Shown piece by piece: positions 35,712 to 45,475 of a DNA stretch of 64,000 bases. The notes beneath the pieces are model-generated. The model was not told the DNA's origin and did no database searches. It saw only the letters and a list, made by a program, of their open reading frames with translations. This DNA comes from Pseudomonas sp. TH41 (GTDB taxonomy: Bacteria > Pseudomonadota > Gammaproteobacteria > Pseudomonadales > Pseudomonadaceae). The position numbers and the translations under genes are program-made. The stretch spans positions 2,066,001-2,130,000 of the forward strand of contig NZ_JAEKFH010000003.1 in the NCBI RefSeq assembly GCF_016650695.1, read 5' to 3'. Numbering within the stretch: the first letter of the stretch is position 1; each line of letters starts with the position of its first letter.

Positions 35712-36353
35712 ATGCGTAATCTGATCATCAGCGCCGCACTCGTCGCTGCCAGCCTGTTCGGCATGACTGCCCAAGCCGCTGAAGCACCCGCCGCACCCTA
35801 CGTCGAACTGAGTAATCCGGTTCCGGTCGCCGTGCCGGGCAAGATCGAAGTCGTGGAGCTGTTCTGGTACGGCTGCCCGCATTGCTACGCATTCGAGCCG
35901 GTGATCAATCCGTGGGTTGAAAAACTGCCTTCCGACGTGAACTTCGTCCGTATTCCAGCCATGTTCGGCGGCCCATGGGATGCACACGGCCAGATGTTCC
36001 TGACCCTGGAAGCCATGGGCGTCGAGAGCAAGGTTCACGCAGCGGTCTTCAACGCGATCCAGAAAGAGCACAAGAAACTCGTCGACAAGAATGAAATGGC
36101 CGACTTCCTGGCCACTCAAGGCGTAGACAAGGACAAGTTCCTGGCGACCTTCGACTCCTTCGCCATCAAGGGCAAAATCGTGCAGGCTCGCGAACTGGCC
36201 AAGAAGTACGAAATCTCCGGCGTTCCAACCATGATCGTCAACGGCAAGTACCGCTTCGACGTGGGTTCTGCCGGCGGTGCCGAACAAGCGCTGCAACTGG
36301 CCGACAAACTGATCGACAAAGAGCGAGCGGCTAACAAGGCTGCCGCCAACTAA
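35712..36353 (+). CDS. dsbA: Thiol:disulfide interchange protein DsbA
   Basis: A 213-residue periplasmic oxidoreductase that introduces disulfides into exported proteins. The signal peptide ends in AQAAEA. The active site CPHC is at residues 56-59 (FWYGCPHCYAFEP) and the cis-Pro loop is GVPTMIV near 174. CAGGAG precedes the ATG. It is followed 14 bp later by the EEP-family gene. The adjacent c-type cytochromes are also envelope thiol proteins, a sensible functional setting. Confidence 0.95.
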   Translation: MRNLIISAALVAASLFGMTAQAAEAPAAPYVELSNPVPVAVPGKIEVVELFWYGCPHCYAFEPVINPWVEKLPSDVNFVRIPAMFGGPWDAHGQMFLTLEAMGVESKVHAAVFNAIQKEHKKLVDKNEMADFLATQGVDKDKFLATFDSFAIKGKIVQARELAKKYEISGVPTMIVNGKYRFDVGSAGGAEQALQLADKLIDKERAANKAAAN

Positions 36354-36367
36354 GCGCGGTAACTGCC

Positions 36368-37246
36368 ATGCGCCGCTGGGGAACTGAACGCGTCGTTGGC
36401 CTGCATGATCCGCAGGTCAACGAACGTCACCTGGAGTCATCGGGTTTGCCCGCAGACAGCCGTTTGCGTTTGCTCAGTTTCAATATCCAGGTTGGCATCA
36501 GTACCGAGCGGTATCGGCACTACCTGACCCGAGGCTGGCAGCACCTGCTGCCGCACACCGGGCGCGCCGACAATCTGCAAAAGATCGGCAATCTGTTGGG
36601 CGACTTCGATCTGGTCGCCCTTCAAGAAGCCGATGGCGGCAGCCTGCGATCAGGTTACGTCAATCAAGTCGAGCACCTGGCCCAGCTCGGCGCGTTCCCC
36701 TACTGGTATCAACAACTCAATCGCAATCTCGGTCGCCTCGGCCAGCACAGCAATGGCGTGCTCAGCCGCCTCCGCCCGTGGGCAATTGAAGACCACCCGC
36801 TGCCGGGGCCCAAGGGTCGTGGGGCGATCCTGGTACGCTTCGGCGAAGGTCCGGAGGCGCTGGTGGTGGTCATGATGCACCTGGCGCTGGGTGCTCGCGC
36901 CCGCAGCTTGCAACTGGCGTATATCCGCGAGCTGATTGGCGGTTACAAACACCAGGTACTGATGGGCGACATGAACACCCATGCCAGTGATCTGCTGCAA
37001 AACTCCCCGTTGCGTGACCTCGGCCTGTTGGCCCCCCAACTGGAAGCGACCTTCCCCAGCTGGCGCCCGCAGCGCTGCCTGGACCATATTCTGCTCAGCC
37101 CGACCCTGACCCTTGAAAAGGTCGAAGTACTGGCCCAACCCATTTCCGATCACCTGCCGGTCGCGGTAGAGATTCGTCTGCCGGGTTCGCTCACGGCCGA
37201 TGCATTGCCCGCGTTGAGTCCTGCCCTTCGCGGATCCCATGAATGA
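36368..37246 (+). CDS. Endonuclease/exonuclease/phosphatase family protein
   Basis: A 292-residue protein of the DNase I-like EEP fold. Landmarks are LLSFNIQVGI near residue 34 (the Asn metal site), VALQEADGGS near 80 (metal-binding Glu), MMHLALG near 170, MGDMNTH near 198 and the catalytic SDHLPV near 272. It has no signal peptide and should be a metal-dependent nuclease or phosphoesterase; substrate unknown. It overlaps the diguanylate cyclase gene by 4 bp. Confidence 0.85.
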   Translation: MRRWGTERVVGLHDPQVNERHLESSGLPADSRLRLLSFNIQVGISTERYRHYLTRGWQHLLPHTGRADNLQKIGNLLGDFDLVALQEADGGSLRSGYVNQVEHLAQLGAFPYWYQQLNRNLGRLGQHSNGVLSRLRPWAIEDHPLPGPKGRGAILVRFGEGPEALVVVMMHLALGARARSLQLAYIRELIGGYKHQVLMGDMNTHASDLLQNSPLRDLGLLAPQLEATFPSWRPQRCLDHILLSPTLTLEKVEVLAQPISDHLPVAVEIRLPGSLTADALPALSPALRGSHE

Positions 37247-39315
37247 GCGACGAAACACAGCGTTGGAAAGAGAAGTACCTCAAAAGCATCGAACAACAGG
37301 AAAGGCTTGAGCGTCGATGGGATGCCCGGCTCGACTTGCTGCGTCGTGGATTGGTGCGCAGCACGTTGGCGGCGGAAGGCACCGACCGCGCCGTTGACCA
37401 ATGCATGAAGGAAATGCGCGAGGTCGTGCGTACCGATGACATGGACGCCGGCCTGGCAGCCCTGATTCCGCGGCTGGAAAAAGCCGTGCTCGACTCCGAA
37501 CAGCGTCGGGAAACCCGGGTCAACCAGACCAGCGCCGCACTGACCGCGCTGGTCGCTCAGTTGCAAACCTTGCCGCTGCCCCGGGAAGTGAGCCGACCGC
37601 TCAAGAATTTCGCCAAAACCCTGGACGCACGGGTCAGCCAGGCGCGCGAGATGCCGTTGCTGCTCAGCGAACTGAGCGGCCTGCAAGGCAAGGCCCTGAG
37701 CCAGCTAGAGCATCCGGCAGAACCCGACCGCCCAGGATTCCTGCAACGACTGTTCGGTCACCATGATGCCGATAACGCGACACCACAGGTCGCTACCCTC
37801 GCAGTGCAGTCTTCCACCGCACAACCTGTCGACGCCGCTCCGGCAGCTATTACAGCGGCACCGCTGGCCATACACGATGTCGCGCCCGCCCTTGATGTGC
37901 CGCAACCCGTGCGACCCACCGCCCACGTTGCCGAGTTGGAGCCACCGACAATCGAGATGCCACCTGCCACGACGCCGTCCCCGACAGTCGTGCCATTTGT
38001 CCCGCAAGTCGTTAAGCCAGACCCCCTCCGCACTGATGATTCCGAAACGCAGCCACAGGCAGACATAGAAAAGCCAGAGGGGCCGGTTCCCACTACCATT
38101 GAACCAGCGCCACAGCCCCCACTCGCAAGCAACCCGGATGAACTGACTCCGACGACGTCCCCCGACAGCCTGCCTCTGCCCACGACTGGGCCAGAGGCGT
38201 TGGTCGCTATCGAACCGGAACACCCCGCGGTTGATCCTTTGTACGCCCTTCCAGACTCGCCCGAGCCGTCCTACAGCTCGGTGGCCAAGCACATCGAGGA
38301 CACCCTTTTGGGGCTGCTCGATGACCTGACGCTCCCCGAACGTCATCGTCCGCAAGCCGAGGCCATGCGTAATCGCCTGCAAAACGGTCTGAACTGGTAC
38401 GAGTTGCTGCCGATCCTCGACGATCTTGCAACATTGATGCTGGCAATCAACGATAGCGGCCAGCACGAGTTCGAAGCCTATCTGCAACAGCTCAACGAAC
38501 GCCTCGAGTCCTTCCAAAGCAATCTGCAAGCCGCCAGCGACGGCTACGCCGACAACCGTTCTGCCGCGCGCGAGATGGATACGCAGATTCGTGAGCAGGT
38601 CGACGGTTTACAGAGCAGCATGCAGGAAGCGGCGGACCTGGACGATCTCAAGCACGTCCTGGAAAACCATCTCGAAGGCCTGCTCGGCACGATGGACCAT
38701 TACCAGAAACAACGCGACGAGCGCGAACATGAAGTCGCGACTCGTTTGCACAGTCTGGCCGAACGGGTGGCCCACATGGAGCAGGAAGCGCTGGGCTATC
38801 GTGAGCACCTCGAAGAGCAGCGGCAGAAAGCCTTGATCGACCCGCTGACCGGCCTTCCCAACCGTGCGGCCTGGACCGAACGGCTGGAACACGAAATCAG
38901 CGAGTGGCAGCAACACGGTAATACCCTGTTGCTGGCCATGCTCGACCTCGACCATTTCAAACGCATCAACGATAACTACGGTCACCTGGCGGGCGACAAG
39001 GTGCTGAAAATCATCGCCACCGTGCTGCGCAAGCGCTTGCGCGGGACAGACTTCATTGCCCGGTTTGGCGGTGAAGAGTTTGTGCTGCTGATGCCGGGCA
39101 CGGCCCCCGCGGTCGGCATGAAACTGCTGGAAAGCCTGCGGGCGGCGATCGAGGCGTGCCCTTTTCACTTCAAGGGAGAGCCCGTCACCATCACTATTTC
39201 CATGGGCCTGACTGCATTCAAGCCCGGCGAACATAGCGACCTGGTGCTTAAAAGAGCCGATCAGGCGTTGTACCGTGCGAAACATGCTGGCCGTAACCGG
39301 GTGGAACCGGGCTGA
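37243..39315 (+). CDS. Diguanylate cyclase with long N-terminal region (DgcH/PA5487-like)
   Basis: A 690-residue protein ending in a GGDEF domain (about 525-690) with the active site RFGGEEFVLL and an RxxD inhibitory site (RGTD) five residues before it. It should therefore make c-di-GMP and be feedback inhibited. The N-terminal part has a helical region (1-155) and a Pro/Thr-rich low-complexity linker (about 185-330). A predicted helical/coiled-coil segment (340-520) follows. No transmembrane helix is evident. P. aeruginosa PA5487 is a known cyclase. It overlaps the EEP gene (ATGA). Confidence 0.88.
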   Translation: MSDETQRWKEKYLKSIEQQERLERRWDARLDLLRRGLVRSTLAAEGTDRAVDQCMKEMREVVRTDDMDAGLAALIPRLEKAVLDSEQRRETRVNQTSAALTALVAQLQTLPLPREVSRPLKNFAKTLDARVSQAREMPLLLSELSGLQGKALSQLEHPAEPDRPGFLQRLFGHHDADNATPQVATLAVQSSTAQPVDAAPAAITAAPLAIHDVAPALDVPQPVRPTAHVAELEPPTIEMPPATTPSPTVVPFVPQVVKPDPLRTDDSETQPQADIEKPEGPVPTTIEPAPQPPLASNPDELTPTTSPDSLPLPTTGPEALVAIEPEHPAVDPLYALPDSPEPSYSSVAKHIEDTLLGLLDDLTLPERHRPQAEAMRNRLQNGLNWYELLPILDDLATLMLAINDSGQHEFEAYLQQLNERLESFQSNLQAASDGYADNRSAAREMDTQIREQVDGLQSSMQEAADLDDLKHVLENHLEGLLGTMDHYQKQRDEREHEVATRLHSLAERVAHMEQEALGYREHLEEQRQKALIDPLTGLPNRAAWTERLEHEISEWQQHGNTLLLAMLDLDHFKRINDNYGHLAGDKVLKIIATVLRKRLRGTDFIARFGGEEFVLLMPGTAPAVGMKLLESLRAAIEACPFHFKGEPVTITISMGLTAFKPGEHSDLVLKRADQALYRAKHAGRNRVEPG

Positions 39316-39417
39316 CGGTCAACTGTTCTATTTTGTGTAAAACACCACCTTTGCCCTCCGCATGCAAGGCAGTACGTTACACTGTTTCATTACTGTCTTG
39401 CGTGTACTGCCTCTGCC

Positions 39418-40197
39418 ATGAAATTCCTTGCTCTCATTGTGTCGTTGATTCTACTGGCCGGTTGCGCCAGCGGCCCCCGCTTCGACACGAGTCATCCTTC
39501 AGTCAATCACGACAGTCGCATCCAGTTCGTGGTCGTGCATTACACCAATGCGTCACTGGAGCGCTCGCTGCAATTGCTGACCCATGGCGACGTCAGCAGC
39601 CATTACCTTATCGGCGACGACAAGAACGCCACTATCTACAAGCTGATCGATGAAAACCTCCGGGCCTGGCACGCCGGCGAAAGCGAATGGCAAGGCCGGA
39701 CCTGGTTGAACTCCAGCTCCATCGGCATCGAAATTGTCAATCCGGGCTTCAAAGAAACGCCGACCGGGCGTCTGTGGTACCCCTACAGCGAAGCCCAGGT
39801 CCAGTCCTTGATCGTTCTGCTCAAGGACATCACCAAACGTTACGCAATCAGCCCGATCAACATCATCGGCCATAGCGACATTGCGCCCCTGCGCAAGCTT
39901 GATCCAGGCCCGCTGTTCCCCTGGAAACGTCTGGCGGCCGAAGGCTTGGGAATCTGGCCGAACGAGCAAGTTGTAGCGCGCCAGCAAGCACAATTCGAGG
40001 CTCAACTGCCAAGCATCAGTTGGTTCCAGACTCAATTGGCGCACTTGGGTTATACCACGCCGCAAACCGGTGAACTGGATGTAGCGACACGTCATGTGCT
40101 TGCCGCTTTTCAGATGCATTTCCGGCCTTCACGCTTTGACGGCACCCCAGACGCGCAAAGTGCGGCGCTCCTCCAGGTATTAAATCAGACAAAATAA
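39418..40197 (+). CDS. ampDh2: N-acetylmuramoyl-L-alanine amidase, AmpDh2-like lipoprotein
   Basis: A 259-residue lipoprotein with lipobox LLAGC (Cys16). The amidase_2 domain has zinc ligands in VVVHYTN (His40), GHSDIAP near 161 and the following DPGPLFPW. A peptidoglycan-binding helical domain forms the C-terminus (about 205-259). It cleaves the stem peptide from muropeptides in the periplasm. The gene order beside kinB-algB matches AmpDh2 (PA5485) of P. aeruginosa. Confidence 0.88.
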   Translation: MKFLALIVSLILLAGCASGPRFDTSHPSVNHDSRIQFVVVHYTNASLERSLQLLTHGDVSSHYLIGDDKNATIYKLIDENLRAWHAGESEWQGRTWLNSSSIGIEIVNPGFKETPTGRLWYPYSEAQVQSLIVLLKDITKRYAISPINIIGHSDIAPLRKLDPGPLFPWKRLAAEGLGIWPNEQVVARQQAQFEAQLPSISWFQTQLAHLGYTTPQTGELDVATRHVLAAFQMHFRPSRFDGTPDAQSAALLQVLNQTK

Positions 40198-40272
40198 TGA
40201 CGCCCGCCCGACGGTAAAGGCTTTTTCTCAATCAGCAGCTATAACTCATTGGTAATTCTTCGGATATTCCAT

Positions 40273-41886
40273 ATGCCTGCTGCTCGAGAGACATTTCGTA
40301 GTTGGTTCTATCGCCCTTGGTTTTTGGCGATGCTGGCTGCTGTGTTGAGCGCGTCACTGCTGATGGCCGGCAGCCTTTTCGTGGCAATGCACCAGGTCGA
40401 GCAAAACGAGAGTCAGGAAATGTACGCCCAAGGTGAGCGCTTTCTCGCTCGCCTGGAACAGCTTTTCGGGCAACTGCGCGAAAGCCTCGACGATTTGGAA
40501 GCCCAGCCGCTACGAGGCTGCGATGACGAAATGATCGCGACGTTGCAGCAGGTCAGTTTCAATTACCGCTTCGTTTACGAAGCGGCCTACATGGACGCCA
40601 CACGGATCTGCTCAAACCGCCCCCGCCAGGAAGGGCTTTCGTTGACACGACAGCCGGACATCAAAGGCCCCACCTACAGCTATTGGTTAAACACCACGAC
40701 CGAGCCCGATGAAAACCGGGCCGCGCTAATGCTTGGGCGCGGCAATTTTCGTGTCGCAACCTCTCGCGGGCATTTGACCGACATGGTCGACTTGTCACCG
40801 GGAAGCAGCCTGCTCGTGGTACTCGATCACGGCAAACGTGCGATTCCGGTACTCGGCACCACGCAAGTCTGGCCGCCGACCGAGCCTTGGCCGCCGAAAG
40901 GCAGTGATGCGCTGCAAGTCACGCAAACGCGCTTGATCTACCGCATGCCGACGAACAATCCGGGGTATCAACTGGTGCTGATCAGCCCGCGCAGCGTCAT
41001 GCATATACCCGCAGTTTGGTGGTGGTTGCTGCCAGCCAGCCTGGCGTTGGCCGTGTGTGTGGGCTTTCTCGTATTTTTGCTGGTGCGTCAGCGTCAGTCA
41101 CTGGACGCCGAACTCACTGGCGCGATACGGCGAGGCGAGTTGCAGGTGTTGTATCAACCGATCTTCGATCTCGACAGCCGCAACTGTGTCGGGGCAGAAG
41201 CCTTGCTACGCTGGCGAAGGCCCGATGGCACCCTTACCAGCCCGGATCTGTTCATTCCGATGGCGGAGAACACCGGCCAAATCCGCCAGATGACCGATTT
41301 CGTCTTACAGCGTCTGCTTGAGCAGCTCGGGCAATTGCTGCGAACCAATCCGCAGCTGTACATCTCGGTCAACCTGGCCGCTTGCGACGTCATGGTGCCG
41401 CGCATCGGCCAGGTGATGGCGCGCCTGCTGACCTTGCACAGGGTCGCGGCAAAGCAAATTGCCTTTGAGGTCACCGAGCGGGGATTGATAGATGTGGTGG
41501 TCGCTCGGGAAAACCTGCAAGCCTTGCGCGATGTCGGGCATCAGGTGCTGATTGATGACTTCGGCACCGGTTATTGCAGCCTCGCCTATCTGCAAACCCT
41601 GCCAGTGGATTGTTTGAAAATCGACAAGGCCTTTATCGACGCTCTAGGCCATGACGCCGCGAGCAGTGGTGTAGCCCCGCACATCATTCATATGGCCCAC
41701 GCCCTGCAACTCAAGGTGATTGCAGAGGGCATCGAACACGAATCCCAGGTGACGTTTCTCAGCAGCGAAGGCGTGAAGTTTGGTCAGGGTTGGTTGTTCG
41801 CCCACGCGCTGAGCGCGGTGCAGTTCATCGAACTGATTACCCGTGGCCGCCGGTTGGCTAGACGACGACTGGATGACGAGGCCTGA
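40273..41886 (+). CDS. Membrane-bound EAL phosphodiesterase with periplasmic sensor (CSS-type)
   Basis: A 537-residue protein with transmembrane helices near 15-38 and 240-265. The periplasmic domain between them contains Cys pairs (RGCDD and RICSN), as in CSS-type sensors. The C-terminal EAL domain keeps EALLRW, the metal ligands around NLAA and EVTER, DDFGTGYCSL, the catalytic Lys in LKIDK and EGIE. It should therefore hydrolyse c-di-GMP. The start at 40273 (MPAARETF) is preferred to a frame start at 40249. It is convergent with kinB, 7 bp apart. Confidence 0.85.
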   Translation: MPAARETFRSWFYRPWFLAMLAAVLSASLLMAGSLFVAMHQVEQNESQEMYAQGERFLARLEQLFGQLRESLDDLEAQPLRGCDDEMIATLQQVSFNYRFVYEAAYMDATRICSNRPRQEGLSLTRQPDIKGPTYSYWLNTTTEPDENRAALMLGRGNFRVATSRGHLTDMVDLSPGSSLLVVLDHGKRAIPVLGTTQVWPPTEPWPPKGSDALQVTQTRLIYRMPTNNPGYQLVLISPRSVMHIPAVWWWLLPASLALAVCVGFLVFLLVRQRQSLDAELTGAIRRGELQVLYQPIFDLDSRNCVGAEALLRWRRPDGTLTSPDLFIPMAENTGQIRQMTDFVLQRLLEQLGQLLRTNPQLYISVNLAACDVMVPRIGQVMARLLTLHRVAAKQIAFEVTERGLIDVVVARENLQALRDVGHQVLIDDFGTGYCSLAYLQTLPVDCLKIDKAFIDALGHDAASSGVAPHIIHMAHALQLKVIAEGIEHESQVTFLSSEGVKFGQGWLFAHALSAVQFIELITRGRRLARRRLDDEA

Positions 41887-41893
41887 AAACGTT

Positions 41894-43684
41894 TTATACC
41901 GCCAGCGCCATATAGAACTGAGTGCCCTGCCCCGGCCGCGAATAAACACCCATCCGCCCGCCGTGCAACTGCACGATTTCCTTGCACAGTGCCAGGCCCA
42001 GTCCGGCACCGCCCTTCTTGCGACCGACCTGGACAAAGGGCTCGAAGATCCGCCCCTGCTGGCCGTAGGCAATACCTTCGCCGTTGTCCTCGACGCTGAT
42101 AATCACCCGCTCGCCGTGGCGCCGGGCCTGCAAGCGTATCTGCCCTTCGGGGGCAGTATGGCGTAACGCGTTATCAATCAGGTTATCCAGCACCCTGTCC
42201 AATTGGGCTTTATCGGCCTGCAACCAGGGTAATGGCCCCTGCACTTCAACCAATAGATTGATGCCCTTCTGGGCCGCCGGGTCGGCAAAACGCATTTGGG
42301 CCTGTACCAACAATTCCTCGATGGCGCATGGCGCCAGTGAGAGTTTCTGCAAGCCGTTCTGATAACGCGAGAAATTCAGCAGGTCGTTGATCAATTGCAT
42401 CAAGCGCTGCATTTCTTCATTCACGGTGTCCAACAGGTCGGCTTCACGCGAATCCACGGCAAAGTGCGTGCGCTCGCGGAACAGGCCGAACGCCATGTGC
42501 ATCCCGGTGACCGGCGTCCGCAGTTCATGGGAGGCGCGCAGCACGAATTCGCTGCGTACCCGTTCGAATGCCCGTTGTTCGGTGACGTCATGCAAGACCA
42601 TCACGGCGCCAAGAATATGACCCTGCGTATGGCTGACCGGCGTCAAGCTGTAGGTCAGCAAACGCGACTCACCATCGACCTCGATGCTCAAGTCCTCCGG
42701 TGCGCGCTCAAGGGTCCCGCCTCGCAGCACCAGTTGCAGCTGTTCATCGAGCTCGGGCCGCTCAAGAGCGGCGCCCAACCCCTGACCCATGCGATCAGTG
42801 TCCCAGCCTAACTGACGCTGGGCTACCGGGTTGAGGTGTTCCAGATGGCCATCGCGGTCGATCATCAACAAACCATCGTCGATGCTGTCGAGTACGGCCT
42901 GCAAACGCTGCTGGCCGGCCAGAAGCTCATCAATATTAGTGGCCTGATGTTCTCGCAGCGCCTCGGCCATGATGCCAAAGCGCTTGGTTAACTGGTTCAT
43001 CTCCACCGCCGAGGAAATCGGCAAGGTCACTTCGAAATTGCCTTGGCCGATGTTGTCCGCGGCTTGCGCCAAGGCCTCGATGGGTGCGCCAAACCGCCGA
43101 GCGATGGCGTGGGCGGTGACGAAGCCGATAATCAATACCGCCAACCCGACTAACCCGAGCAACCCGGCAATCAGCAGCGCTCGTTCTTGCGACTGGCGTT
43201 GCGTTTCGTTGATGTTATCCAGCGCTCGCTTGTGCTCGATAATCAACCCGTTGCGCAGCGCGTTGAATCTCTCCGTCAGTTCTTGATTGCCACTGAGCAC
43301 ATGGGTCGGATCGGGTGACAATTCCAACGCCTGCAAAAAACTCTGGTAATCATCCTTGGCCTGGATGAATCCATACAGGTTGCCTTCACCCCTTTGTTCA
43401 TGGGCGATGCCTTCATCGAGCAACTGGAAATAATGTTGTTTGGACGCTTCAAAAGCCGCGGGGTCGGGCTTTTCGTTGAGCAGCAGGATTAGCTGATCAC
43501 CCAATGTTTGACGCAGCTTGAGCCCCAGGTCCAGCGTGACAAAGTTATTGCGCAGCAGCGCATCCTGGCTCCCGGCCATCTGCATCACGCTGACCAGCCC
43601 AAGCAAGAGCCCGAGCAGCGCGACGGTGATCAATGCGGAAATACTCAGAAAAAGCCGGGTACGCAACTTCATCGCCAGTTTCAT
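41894..43684 (-). CDS. kinB: Sensor histidine kinase KinB
   Basis: A 596-residue kinase partnered with AlgB. It has helices near 10-32 and 165-188 around a periplasmic sensor domain, then HAMP, PAS (about 250-360), a HisKA domain with ASHELRTPV near 377, and an ATPase domain with NLIDNALRHTA and the GEGIAYGQ loop. The length agrees with P. aeruginosa KinB (about 595). It lies 10 bp after algB in the same operon. KinB dephosphorylates or phosphorylates AlgB in response to envelope or light-linked signals in P. aeruginosa. Confidence 0.93.
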   Translation of the reverse strand: MKLAMKLRTRLFLSISALITVALLGLLLGLVSVMQMAGSQDALLRNNFVTLDLGLKLRQTLGDQLILLLNEKPDPAAFEASKQHYFQLLDEGIAHEQRGEGNLYGFIQAKDDYQSFLQALELSPDPTHVLSGNQELTERFNALRNGLIIEHKRALDNINETQRQSQERALLIAGLLGLVGLAVLIIGFVTAHAIARRFGAPIEALAQAADNIGQGNFEVTLPISSAVEMNQLTKRFGIMAEALREHQATNIDELLAGQQRLQAVLDSIDDGLLMIDRDGHLEHLNPVAQRQLGWDTDRMGQGLGAALERPELDEQLQLVLRGGTLERAPEDLSIEVDGESRLLTYSLTPVSHTQGHILGAVMVLHDVTEQRAFERVRSEFVLRASHELRTPVTGMHMAFGLFRERTHFAVDSREADLLDTVNEEMQRLMQLINDLLNFSRYQNGLQKLSLAPCAIEELLVQAQMRFADPAAQKGINLLVEVQGPLPWLQADKAQLDRVLDNLIDNALRHTAPEGQIRLQARRHGERVIISVEDNGEGIAYGQQGRIFEPFVQVGRKKGGAGLGLALCKEIVQLHGGRMGVYSRPGQGTQFYMALAV

Positions 43685-43694
43685 CGAGGCTGGC

Positions 43695-45041
43695 TCACAA
43701 GTTGTACTGCTTGCGTTTGCGATACAACGTCGAGGCGTCGATGCCCAGGGTCTTGGCCGCCTGGTCGAGGGTATCAGCGGTGGCGAGGACTGCGCCGATG
43801 TGGGCTTTTTCCAGTTCATCCAGGCTGAGCGCCGCGCCGATGCGTGGCGCGTTGTTGATCGGGGTTTCGGCCATGCCGAGGTGGCTGATCTCGACCCGCT
43901 CCTGTGGACAAATAATGCTCGCCCGCTCCACCACGTTGCGCAGCTCGCGGATATTCCCCGGCCAGCGATAACCGAGCAGCGCTTCGCGTGCTTCATCACT
44001 GAAACACCGTGCCGGACGCGCGTATTCCTTGACGAAACGGGCCAGGAAACGGTCAGCCAGGTTCAGAATATCTTCCCGGCGCTCACGCAGCGGCGGCAAG
44101 TGCAAGGTGATGACATTAAGGCGATAGAGCAGGTCTTCACGGAAACGGCCGTCGCGCACCATGTCTTCCAGGTTCAGGTTGGTGGCCGCGAGGATTCGCA
44201 CATCGGCTCGGCGGGTCACCGGATCGCCAACACGCTCGTATTCTTTGTCCTGGATGAAACGGAGTAACTTTGGCTGTAACGTCAGCGGAAAATCGCCGAT
44301 TTCGTCGAGAAACAGTGTTCCGCCGTCGGCCTGATTGACACGCCCAAGGGTGCTTTCGCTGGCACCCGTGAAGGCGCCACGGCTGTGGCCGAAGAGCTCG
44401 CTTTCCGTGAGTTCGGTGCTCAGGGACGGGCAGTTGATCGTGACGCAGGATTTCTTCGCGCGCTTGCTCCAGCCGTGAATGGCCTGGGACAGCTCACCTT
44501 TACCCGTGCCGGACTCGCCGAGAATCAAAATGTTGGCATCGGTGCTGGCGACCTGGCGGGCGGTTTCGAGTACGACTTTCATCGCCGGGCTGTGGGAATC
44601 CAGACCATCCTTGGGTTTACGAACTTCGCCTTCCAGAGCTTCCAGTCGCGCCGACAGTTGCCGTACTTCCAACTGCTTGGCGGTGGCGAGGCGCAACTGA
44701 TCGGGACTGCAAGGCTTGACCAGATAGTCTGCGGCACCGGCCTGAATCGCATCGACCGCGGTATCCACGGCCGAGTGAGCGGTGACGATCACCACCCGCA
44801 TCCAGGGTGCCTGAATGCGCATCTGAGCCAGAACATCGAGTCCATTGTCTTCGCCCAGACGCAAATCGAGGAAACACAGGTCGAAAACCTGCCGCTGCAA
44901 CAATGCATCAGCCTGTGCCGCGCTGTTGGCGGTGGCGACGCTGTAGCCTTCATCCTCGAGGCAATAGCGGAAGGTGCGCAGGATGGCGGATTCATCATCA
45001 ACCAGGAGAATGCGGCCTTGATGCTCAGTGGCAGATTCCAT
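43695..45041 (-). CDS. algB: NtrC-type response regulator AlgB
   Basis: A 448-residue regulator with a receiver domain (phosphoacceptor Asp in CFLDLRLGEDNG near 58), a sigma-54 AAA+ domain (Walker A GESGTGKGE, the sigma-54 contact motif GAFTGA, Walker B GGTLFLDEIGD) and a Fis-type helix-turn-helix (KTLGIDASTLYRKRKQY). In P. aeruginosa AlgB controls alginate synthesis through algD, which is reported to be sigma-54 independent, although GAFTGA is intact here. The ATG at 45041 has AAGGAG upstream. Confidence 0.94.
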   Translation of the reverse strand: MESATEHQGRILLVDDESAILRTFRYCLEDEGYSVATANSAAQADALLQRQVFDLCFLDLRLGEDNGLDVLAQMRIQAPWMRVVIVTAHSAVDTAVDAIQAGAADYLVKPCSPDQLRLATAKQLEVRQLSARLEALEGEVRKPKDGLDSHSPAMKVVLETARQVASTDANILILGESGTGKGELSQAIHGWSKRAKKSCVTINCPSLSTELTESELFGHSRGAFTGASESTLGRVNQADGGTLFLDEIGDFPLTLQPKLLRFIQDKEYERVGDPVTRRADVRILAATNLNLEDMVRDGRFREDLLYRLNVITLHLPPLRERREDILNLADRFLARFVKEYARPARCFSDEAREALLGYRWPGNIRELRNVVERASIICPQERVEISHLGMAETPINNAPRIGAALSLDELEKAHIGAVLATADTLDQAAKTLGIDASTLYRKRKQYNL

Positions 45042-45279
45042 TTTCCTACGCTCCTTAAAGAATGATCTTAGGTTAGTCCCGGAAAAATCGGGCAAGTTGC
45101 ATGGTTGATTCTGGTCGATTCAAGCCATTGCAGGGTAGCTCTCTCTTTGCCCTACGGCTAATAGCCTGATTTTGTTGGCTTTTCATCGCCAAGTCAGTTT
45201 TTAGGCAATTGCCTACGTCCCTGTGTGACATCTACGCCCTCCTCTCAATTCAAAAATAATCAAACTTCCTACAAATCTA

Positions 45280-45296
45280 TCGTGCAATACGCACGA
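45280..45296. promoter_or_regulatory. Dyad upstream of the sigma-54 element
   Basis: TCGTGC-AATAC-GCACGA is a perfect 6-bp inverted repeat. A second one, GCATC-GTGCAG-GATGC, lies about 15 bp further on. They lie roughly 65-110 bp before the -24/-12 element, the usual range for enhancer-binding protein sites. The remainder of the 434-bp algB upstream gap shows no other feature. Confidence 0.45.
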
Positions 45297-45389
45297 CTTC
45301 AGAAGGGGCATCGTGCAGGATGCGTCCGAAACGATTTTCACCGACAAACTAAGCATTTGTTTTATAACGGTTTTTTTCCAATAAATAAC

Positions 45390-45405
45390 TGGCATGCAGG
45401 CTGCA
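45390..45405 (+). promoter_or_regulatory. Candidate sigma-54 promoter
   Basis: TGGCATGCAGGCTGCA matches the consensus TGGCACG-N4-TTGCA at all but two positions, with the essential GG and GC spaced by exactly 10 bp. It lies about 70 bp before the small membrane protein gene at 45476. Confidence 0.6.
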
Positions 45406-45475
45406 ATGATCTGGGTAACCCGGGGCAAAAACAAACGCCCTAAACCCGATACCCCAGTGTGGGAGGAGCTTCAGG

